Origin: Candidatus Lindowiibacteriota bacterium
Lineage (GTDB): Bacteria > Lindowbacteria > 2-12-FULL-62-27
NCBI GenBank assembly: GCA_023249255.1
Contig: JAHFCY010000087.1
Span: forward strand, 1 to 11,791
Length of the DNA stretch: 11,791 nt
Direction: 5' to 3'
Both the position numbers and the translations under genes were made by a program. Positions 6,393 to 11,791 of the stretch are shown in pieces; the stretch's first letter is position 1, and every line of letters starts with the position of its first letter. The notes under the pieces are model-generated. The model was not told the DNA's origin. It searched no databases and was given only the letters and a program-made list of their open reading frames with translations.

Positions 6393-7375
6393 AAATTTTG
6401 ATTACAGGCGGCGCCGGATTCATCGGGTCGCACCTGTCCGACCGGTTTGTTTCAGAGGGCCACGACGTGACGGCGCTCGACATCGGCGGGACGCTGAAGG
6501 TCAAACATCTTTTGTCCAACCGGCAGTTCCGCATGGTGAAGGGGTCAGTTCTCGATTCCGACCTCGTCGACTCGCTCGTCTATCAGGCCGATCTGGTTTA
6601 TCACCTTGCGGCTGTCGTCGGCGTCGAGCATTATGTCGAAGATCCGTTCAAGGTTCTCACGGTGAACATAAACGGCACGCAGAATGTTCTCCGGGCGTGC
6701 TGGAAATATCAGCGCAAAGTCGTCTTCAGTTCGACGTCGGAGGTCTACGGCAAGAGCGAGCAGGTGCCGTTTAGGGAAGACGGCGACCGGACGCTGGGGA
6801 GCACGCACGTCGACCGGTGGTGCTATTCGACGTCGAAGGCGACCGGAGAACATTTTTGCCACGCATACGGAAAGATGGGACTGCGGTACGTGATCCTGCG
6901 ATACTTCAACGTCTACGGGCCGCGGCTGGACGCGCTGGATGCCGGCCGTGTCATCACGATTTTTTTCGGCCAGGCTATGCGGGGCGGGCCGCTGACTCTG
7001 ATCGGAGACGGCAAACAGACGAGGTGTTTCACCTACGTGGACGATGCGATCGCCGCCACGCACCGCGCGGGTCTTGAGCCGAAAGCTGAAGGACAGGCGA
7101 TCAACATCGGGACCGATACGGAGACGACGATGTTAGAACTGGCCGAAGTGGTGAAGCGCGCGTCAAGCCGGCCGATCGAGATCGTGCATGTGCCGTTTCA
7201 GAGCGTCTACGGCGAATCGTACGAGGACATTCCGCGGCGGGTTCCGACAGTCGAGAAAATGGCGTCCATCCTCGGCGTAAAGGCCAAGACGCCGTTGAGC
7301 GTCGGCATCAAACGCACGTGGGATTATTTTCAGGAGCAACAGCCGTCGAAACCGTTCGCTTCGGTTTCCGCGTGA
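6389..7375 (+). CDS. ArnA C-terminal-type UDP-glucuronate decarboxylase (extended SDR)
   Basis: This 328-residue extended short-chain dehydrogenase/reductase binds NAD through TGGAGFIG (6-13). The catalytic triad is in SSTSEVYG (114-121) and YSTSK (Y146, K150). E118 in TSEVYG together with R283/R284 in YEDIPRRVP correspond to the Glu/Arg pair needed for decarboxylation in ArnA (E434, R619). RYFNVYGPRLDALDAGRVI (171-189), TRCFTYVDDAI and SVYGESYED also parallel ArnA. The expected reaction oxidises UDP-glucuronate and releases CO2, yielding UDP-4-keto-pentose for ArnB. The start overlaps the formyltransferase stop, with AGGAAGGGAG at 6371-6380 as ribosome binding site. Alternatives are a UDP-xylose synthase, which would reduce the ketone again, or a 4-epimerase; the gene order favours the ArnA role. 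A 64-bp gap follows before arnD. Confidence 0.82.
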   Translation: MKILITGGAGFIGSHLSDRFVSEGHDVTALDIGGTLKVKHLLSNRQFRMVKGSVLDSDLVDSLVYQADLVYHLAAVVGVEHYVEDPFKVLTVNINGTQNVLRACWKYQRKVVFSSTSEVYGKSEQVPFREDGDRTLGSTHVDRWCYSTSKATGEHFCHAYGKMGLRYVILRYFNVYGPRLDALDAGRVITIFFGQAMRGGPLTLIGDGKQTRCFTYVDDAIAATHRAGLEPKAEGQAINIGTDTETTMLELAEVVKRASSRPIEIVHVPFQSVYGESYEDIPRRVPTVEKMASILGVKAKTPLSVGIKRTWDYFQEQQPSKPFASVSA

Positions 7376-7425
7376 TGACCGGCCGGATGGAGGGAATCCC
7401 GCGAAGTCCATGGATGGACGGGATC

Positions 7426-7432
7426 GGGAGGG
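7426..7432 (+). promoter_or_regulatory. Ribosome binding site that sets the arnD start
   Basis: GGGAGGG lies 7 nt before ATG 7440. The upstream in-frame ATG 7410 would add ten polar residues not found in ArnD relatives and has a worse-placed purine run (GGAGGG about 14 nt away). The 7440 start gives MKRFGLRVDV, which aligns with the E. coli ArnD N-terminus (MTKVGLRIDV). Confidence 0.75.
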
Positions 7433-7439
7433 CCGACCG

Positions 7440-8336
7440 ATGAAGCGGTTCGGCCTGCGCGTCGACGTCTGCCATCTTACGGCGTTGACCGAAGGCGTGC
7501 CGCCGCTTCTGGACCTTTTCCGCCGGACGAACGTCCGCGCGACATTTTTTGTCGCTCTCGGACCGGACAATGCCGGCCGGGGCGGGCTTCGGCGGATTTT
7601 TCAGCCCGGATTTTTACGCAAGATGTGGCGGTCGCGCGCATGGAAAATGTACGGCTGGAAAACGATCACCGCCGGCTGGTTTGGCGCGCCGAATGTGATT
7701 GCCGACGCGGGCGCCGCGGTTTTGCGGGCGCTGGCGGAATCGCCGCACGAGATCGGCCTGCACGGCTGGGACCACGCGGCCTGGCAGGACCGGATGGAGC
7801 AATGGTCCGTCGGGGACGTGGCTGAACATCTTCGAAACGCCTCGGACGCGTACGAACGGATATTCGGCCGAAAGCCGCTGTCGAGCGCCGCGCCCGGCTG
7901 GCGGATATCGCCGCGGTTGCTCCGGGCAAACGATCTCCACGAATTTGCGTACGCGTCGGACTCGCGGGGCGAATGTGCGTTTCGGCCGGCCGTCGATGGA
8001 ACGGCATTGACGACGATTCAAATCCCGCTGACGCTTCCGACTCTCGACGAATGGATGGCGCTTGGCCAAAGCGCGCCGTCTTTTTTTTCTGAAATGATCT
8101 CACGGATCGATCAGGCACCGTTTGCGGTCCTCGCCGTTCATGCCGAAGCCGAGGGCCGGCTGTACTTGCGGGATTTTGCCGGATTTTTGGAAACCGCCGC
8201 ATCGCGTGGCCTCGTTCCTGTTCCGCTTGGAGACGTCGCGCGGGACCTGGGCCGCGTCGAGCCACATGCCGTGAGCATGGGTGAACTTCCCGGCCGGGCC
8301 CAGCGGGTTCTGATTCAAGAACAGAGACAGTCATGA
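7440..8336 (+). CDS. arnD: ArnD: 4-deoxy-4-formamido-L-arabinose-phosphoundecaprenol deformylase
   Basis: The 298-residue NodB/CE4-type polysaccharide deacetylase matches ArnD throughout. Motifs are GLRVDV (5-10), EGVPPLLDL (18-26), GPDN (41-44), the metal motif LHGWDHAAWQD with H108 and H112, APGWR (151-155), RGECAFRP (176-183), IPLTLPTLDEW (195-205) and VHAEAEG (233-239). It removes the formyl group from undecaprenyl-phosphate-Ara4FN at the inner membrane, making the lipid-linked donor irreversible before export to ArnT. The family motif RIDVDTF reads RVDVCHL here, so the second Asp is Cys11 next to His12. That is unusual for a metal-ligand motif, although every other motif is intact. The last four bases overlap the next gene (ATGA), linking arn to the efflux genes. 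Confidence 0.92.
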   Translation: MKRFGLRVDVCHLTALTEGVPPLLDLFRRTNVRATFFVALGPDNAGRGGLRRIFQPGFLRKMWRSRAWKMYGWKTITAGWFGAPNVIADAGAAVLRALAESPHEIGLHGWDHAAWQDRMEQWSVGDVAEHLRNASDAYERIFGRKPLSSAAPGWRISPRLLRANDLHEFAYASDSRGECAFRPAVDGTALTTIQIPLTLPTLDEWMALGQSAPSFFSEMISRIDQAPFAVLAVHAEAEGRLYLRDFAGFLETAASRGLVPVPLGDVARDLGRVEPHAVSMGELPGRAQRVLIQEQRQS

Positions 8337-9754
8337 CTTTTCGTCCGCGCGTCACCGGAATTTTTTTGTCCACTCTTGTTTTGGCGCTCGCCGGCTGTGT
8401 GACGATGCGTCCGCACCCGATCTCTCCGGCGGAGTCTCTGTCCTCGTTCGAATCCCGAACGCTCGACAATTCAGGTCTGCGCGCGTTTCTCGAAAAAAAT
8501 CTTGGCCGAAGAATCGATCCCTGGCCTCCGCGCGCCTGGAATTTTGACATGCTGACATTAACGGCATTTTATTATCACCCTGACATTGATGTGGCGCGCG
8601 CTCAGTGGGAATCGACGCGGGCAGGCGAAGTCTCCGCGGGCGTTCGGCCAACGCCGGATATTTCACTGAATTCCGCGCGGCGCCGGGACGCACAGGATCT
8701 TTCCCCCTGGACGTTGACCTACGTTCTGACCCAGCCGATCGAAACGGCGGGGAAACGCGGGATTCGCATTACGCAGGCGAAAGAGGCGTCTGAATCGTCC
8801 AGGTGGAATCTTGCCGCCACGGCATGGCGGGTCAGAAGCCGTCTGCGGAAAACCCTGCTCGACTTGCAGAAGGTTTCGCAGGCCGAGGAAATTCTCGGAC
8901 GTGAGCGGCAAATCCGGGAAGAAATTGAACGGCAAATCGAAACACAGGGCGGCGGCATGTCCCAGCTGACGGTTTCGCAGGCCCGGATCGCGCTGAACGA
9001 AACGCTCCTGTCGTTTCACGACGCCGCGGGGAAACGCAGGTCGCTGGAGGTCGAACTGGCTGGCGCAATCGGCGTTCCACCGGCCGCGCTGGACGCAGTC
9101 GTGCCTGATTTTTCGGAGTTTGACAGCCCGCCGGAAATGTCGGACTCATTTCTACGGGCCGCCCGCCTGTCAGCGCTTCTGAACCGCGCGGACATTCTGG
9201 CCGCGCTGTCGGATTATGCCGCCGCTGAGTCCGCGCTGAAATTGGAAATTGCCAAACAGTATCCCGACGTGCAGATCGGTCCCGGCTACGAATGGGACCA
9301 GGGAAATCGAAAATGGCTTCTCGGAATCTCTCTGCCGGTTTCGATGTCCATCCGGCAAAAAGGAGAGATTGCCGGATCCGTGGCGCGCCGCCGGGAATCG
9401 GCCGCGAGATTCACTGCGATTCAAGCCGGCATCCTGGGCGAGATCGACCGCGCCTCTGCCGCATACCGCGCGTCGCTTGAGAAATTGCAGGCGGCCCGGG
9501 ACCTGTGGGACAAACAAAAAACACATCAGCAAATTTTGAAGGAACGCCTTCACGCGGGCGAATCGGGCCGGTTCACGCTGTTGAACGCCCAGTTGGTTGT
9601 CACCTCCTCGGAATTTTTGTACGCCGAGGCGTTCGCAGAGATGCAGAATGCGCTCGGAGTTCTGGAGGATGCCGTGCAGAGGCCTCTTGATCACGCGTCG
9701 TTGATCCCGGAAGTGCCCGAAAAAAATCCGCGGCCGGACGAGTTGGGGGAATGA
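8333..9754 (+). CDS. TolC/CusC-type outer membrane efflux lipoprotein
   Basis: The 473-residue outer-membrane factor begins with a lipoprotein signal ending LVLALAGC (lipobox, Cys22, Val at +2, so no inner-membrane retention signal). Two repeated OEP-type halves follow. The first has FYYHPDIDVARAQWESTRAGEVSAG (about 79-103), a beta-strand stretch PWTLTYVLTQPIETAGKRG (about 125-143) and long coiled-coil helices. The second has ALSDYAAAESALKLEIAKQYPDVQIGPGYEWDQGNRKW (about 290-327), a second beta stretch LLGISLPVSM, and helices to about residue 455. This is the CusC/CzcC pattern of the RND-associated family. The mature protein would form a trimeric channel through the outer membrane. The start overlaps the arnD stop; the ribosome binding site is weak (AGAGAC), consistent with translational coupling. 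An RND gene starts 7 bp after its stop. Confidence 0.9.
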   Translation: MTFRPRVTGIFLSTLVLALAGCVTMRPHPISPAESLSSFESRTLDNSGLRAFLEKNLGRRIDPWPPRAWNFDMLTLTAFYYHPDIDVARAQWESTRAGEVSAGVRPTPDISLNSARRRDAQDLSPWTLTYVLTQPIETAGKRGIRITQAKEASESSRWNLAATAWRVRSRLRKTLLDLQKVSQAEEILGRERQIREEIERQIETQGGGMSQLTVSQARIALNETLLSFHDAAGKRRSLEVELAGAIGVPPAALDAVVPDFSEFDSPPEMSDSFLRAARLSALLNRADILAALSDYAAAESALKLEIAKQYPDVQIGPGYEWDQGNRKWLLGISLPVSMSIRQKGEIAGSVARRRESAARFTAIQAGILGEIDRASAAYRASLEKLQAARDLWDKQKTHQQILKERLHAGESGRFTLLNAQLVVTSSEFLYAEAFAEMQNALGVLEDAVQRPLDHASLIPEVPEKNPRPDELGE

Positions 9755-9761
9755 GGCCGCC

Positions 9762-11791
9762 GTGCTGACCGCGATTGTCCGATTTTCGTTGCGGCATCGT
9801 GCCGTTGTCATTGCGCTGGCCTGCATCTTTTTCGTTTACGGCCTCTACGCGCTTTCGCACGCCGGTACTGAAGTTTTTCCGGAATTTGCGCCGCCGCAGG
9901 TGGTGATCCAGACAGAAGCTGCGGGACTTTCTCCGGAACAGGTTGAAGTGCTCGTGACTCTGCCCGTCGAAAACGCGATTAACGGCGCCACTGCCGTCGA
10001 CATGATCCGTTCGACTTCCATCCAGGGTCTGTCGGCCGTCACCGTGACGTTTCAGCCTGGCAGTGATATTTACCGCGCGCGGCAGGCGATGACAGAACGC
10101 CTCGCGACGCTGGCCGGCCGGCTGCCGCAGGGTGTCGCCTCGCCGGTGATGACGCCGCTCACGTCGTCGACCGCCACCGTGTTGTCGATGGGGTTGACGT
10201 CGGACACGCGGACGCTGATGGAACTTCGCACGCTGGCGGACTGGACCATCAAACCGCGACTTCTCGCCGCGCCGGGCGTCGCCAGCGTGACGGTATTCGG
10301 CGGCGATGTAAAACAAATCCAGATTCAAGTGCGGCCTGAACGTCTGATTCACTACGGGCTGTCCATCGAAGACGTTCTGTCCGCAGCCCAGCGGTTCACG
10401 GGCGTTCGTGGTGCGGGATTCATCGACCTCGGCGGCCGGCGAATTGTCCTTAAAACCGAGGGGCAGACCGTGGATGTGAAATCTCTTGCGAACAGCGCGT
10501 TGGTCCTCGGCAACGGATCGGATGTGACGCTGAGTATTTCTCTGGGAGACGTCGCGGACGTCATCGAAGCGCCGGAGCCGCCGATTGGCGCGGCGTCGAT
10601 CATGGGCAAAGGCGGTGTGATCCTGATTGTGATGGCGCAAATGGGCGCTAACACGCTTGAAGTGACTGGGGCAGTGGAAGCGGCATTGGAGGAACTGCGG
10701 CCGTCGCTGGAGTCCCAGGGTGTCATCCTGCGAGCCGATCTGTTCAGGCCCGCCAATTTCATTCTGGCGGGCCTTCGAAATATTCGGTCGTCTCTGTGGT
10801 TGGGCGCCCTGTTGGTCGTTGTCGTCCTGTTCCTGTTTTTAATGAATATTCGGACCGCCCTCATTTCCTGCGCGGCGATTCCGCTGTCGCTTCTGGCCGC
10901 TGTCGTGGTTCTTCAGCGGTTCGGATTGAACCTGAACGCCATGACGATCGGGGGGCTGGCGATCTCGGTCGGTCTCGTCGTCGACGACGCGATCATCGAC
11001 GTCGAAAATATTTTAAGACGCCTCCGGGAAAATGACGCATCGCCGTCTCCGAAACCCGCCTCACAGGTGACGCTCGACGCGTCGCTCGAGGTCCGCAACG
11101 CCGTCGTCTACGCGACCCTCGCCGTCGCGCTTGTGTTTATCCCCGTGCTGACGCTATCCGGCGTGGCAGGCCGGCTCTTCGCGCCGCTGGGCATCGCCTA
11201 CATCCTCGCGACTCTGGCGTCGCTGGTCGTCGCCCTCACCGTCACGCCTGCATTGTGTCTTGTGCTGATCGGCCGGCCGGGTATCCGGCGCGCCGAATCG
11301 GCTCTGGTCCGTCTGTTGAAAGACCTGTACCGTGCGATTCTGATCCGGGTGGAACGCCGGCATATACTCGTGATTGTGTTTGTGGTCGCGCTGACATTTG
11401 CTGCCGCGTACGTCCTACGGTCTTTTCGCGGCGAATTTTTGCCGGAACTTCGCGAAGACAGTTTTATCGTTCACATGCTTGCCCCGCCGGGCACATCTTT
11501 GACCGAGGCTCAGGAAATCGGCCGCCAGGCAACGGAAGCGATCCTTGCTCTTCCGTATGTCCGTTCCGTGGCCCAGCAGCTCGGGCGGGCCCAGCAGGGC
11601 GAAGACGCATGGGGGACGCATTACAGCGAATTTGTGGTGGGCCTGAAAGCCGGGACGGAGGAGCAGGCGGAGCGGGCGCAGGATGAAATCCGTGCCGCGC
11701 TTTCAAATTTTTCCGGGACTGACTTCGACGTCCAGACTTTTTTGAGCGAACGGATCGAGGAAACCGTTTCGGGATTTACGGCGGCGGTGGC
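9762..11791 (+). CDS. RND efflux transporter, CusA/CzcA-like (3' end outside window)
   Basis: The frame is open from GTG 9762 to the right edge (676 codons of an expected 1,020-1,060). GAGG at 9753-9756 precedes the GTG by 5 nt. TM1 (about 12-31) is followed by FPEFAPPQVVIQTEAAGLSPEQVE and VTLPVENAING, typical RND/HME blocks, and a first periplasmic domain (about 35-340). TM2-TM6 lie at about 345-505, followed by a cytoplasmic amphipathic segment, TM7 (about 535-553) and the start of the second periplasmic domain. TM4 reads ISVGLVVDDAIIDVENILRRL. D408 and E415 match the essential residues of C. metallidurans CzcA by position, but CzcA D402 is Ser402, and Asp409 and Asp413 are added, giving the DD pair seen in AcrB-type pumps. 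No membrane fusion protein gene lies between it and the TolC-like gene; it may follow outside the window. Substrate cannot be told: the three copper-binding Met positions of CusA appear not to be Met. Confidence 0.88.
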   Translation, partial: MLTAIVRFSLRHRAVVIALACIFFVYGLYALSHAGTEVFPEFAPPQVVIQTEAAGLSPEQVEVLVTLPVENAINGATAVDMIRSTSIQGLSAVTVTFQPGSDIYRARQAMTERLATLAGRLPQGVASPVMTPLTSSTATVLSMGLTSDTRTLMELRTLADWTIKPRLLAAPGVASVTVFGGDVKQIQIQVRPERLIHYGLSIEDVLSAAQRFTGVRGAGFIDLGGRRIVLKTEGQTVDVKSLANSALVLGNGSDVTLSISLGDVADVIEAPEPPIGAASIMGKGGVILIVMAQMGANTLEVTGAVEAALEELRPSLESQGVILRADLFRPANFILAGLRNIRSSLWLGALLVVVVLFLFLMNIRTALISCAAIPLSLLAAVVVLQRFGLNLNAMTIGGLAISVGLVVDDAIIDVENILRRLRENDASPSPKPASQVTLDASLEVRNAVVYATLAVALVFIPVLTLSGVAGRLFAPLGIAYILATLASLVVALTVTPALCLVLIGRPGIRRAESALVRLLKDLYRAILIRVERRHILVIVFVVALTFAAAYVLRSFRGEFLPELREDSFIVHMLAPPGTSLTEAQEIGRQATEAILALPYVRSVAQQLGRAQQGEDAWGTHYSEFVVGLKAGTEEQAERAQDEIRAALSNFSGTDFDVQTFLSERIEETVSGFTAAV

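Noticed and set aside
7410-7439. Upstream in-frame ATG as the arnD start
   Set aside because: It would add residues not seen in ArnD, and the better-placed ribosome binding site serves ATG 7440.
7666-8550. Minus-strand open frame of 294 codons opposite arnD and the TolC-like gene
   Set aside because: Arg/Pro-rich composition, no motif, and antisense to two genes recognised by conserved residues.
9600-10640. Minus-strand open frame of 346 codons opposite the RND gene
   Set aside because: Low-complexity Arg/His-rich translation without domains, antisense to a clearly coding RND frame.

Overview
The window comes from a GC-rich chromosome of a Gram-negative (diderm) bacterium. The evidence is a complete set of undecaprenyl-linked 4-amino-4-deoxy-L-arabinose (Ara4N) lipid A modification enzymes except the aminotransferase, an outer-membrane TolC-type lipoprotein and an RND pump. 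The split ArnA, the FecR/Ig-repeat surface protein and the unusual RND residues do not look like a standard enterobacterium. I cannot name the lineage from sequence alone.

Layout. Positions 1-1775 (minus strand) carry the 5' part of a large exported protein with a FecR-like domain followed by 90-residue Ig-like repeats that run off the left edge. A roughly 110-bp divergent promoter region separates it from a short mscL-type mechanosensitive channel gene (plus strand). A ferritin-like/bacterioferritin-type di-iron protein gene follows. Next is a 79-bp gap (2746-2824) with conspicuous direct repeats next to a -10-like hexamer.

From 2825 to the right edge all genes lie on the plus strand and are tightly packed. 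The order is arnT, arnC, a stand-alone ArnA formyltransferase, a stand-alone ArnA-type UDP-glucuronate decarboxylase, arnD, a TolC/CusC-type outer membrane lipoprotein and the 5' two-thirds of a CusA/CzcA-like RND transporter. Most junctions are ATGA or GTGA overlaps.

Working together, the decarboxylase and formyltransferase make the UDP-sugar precursor, with an ArnB transaminase needed from elsewhere. ArnC moves the formylated sugar to undecaprenyl phosphate, ArnD deformylates it, and ArnT transfers Ara4N to lipid A in the periplasm. This lowers the negative surface charge and normally gives resistance to cationic peptides and polymyxin. The efflux genes are joined to arnD by a start/stop overlap, so surface charge modification and efflux appear to be one transcriptional unit.

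The points most worth a second look are the tandem 11-bp direct repeats in front of arnT (PhoB/OmpR-family architecture), the fused arn-efflux operon, the Asp-to-Cys change in the ArnD metal motif, the non-standard proton-relay residues of the RND pump, and the FecR/Ig-repeat protein.
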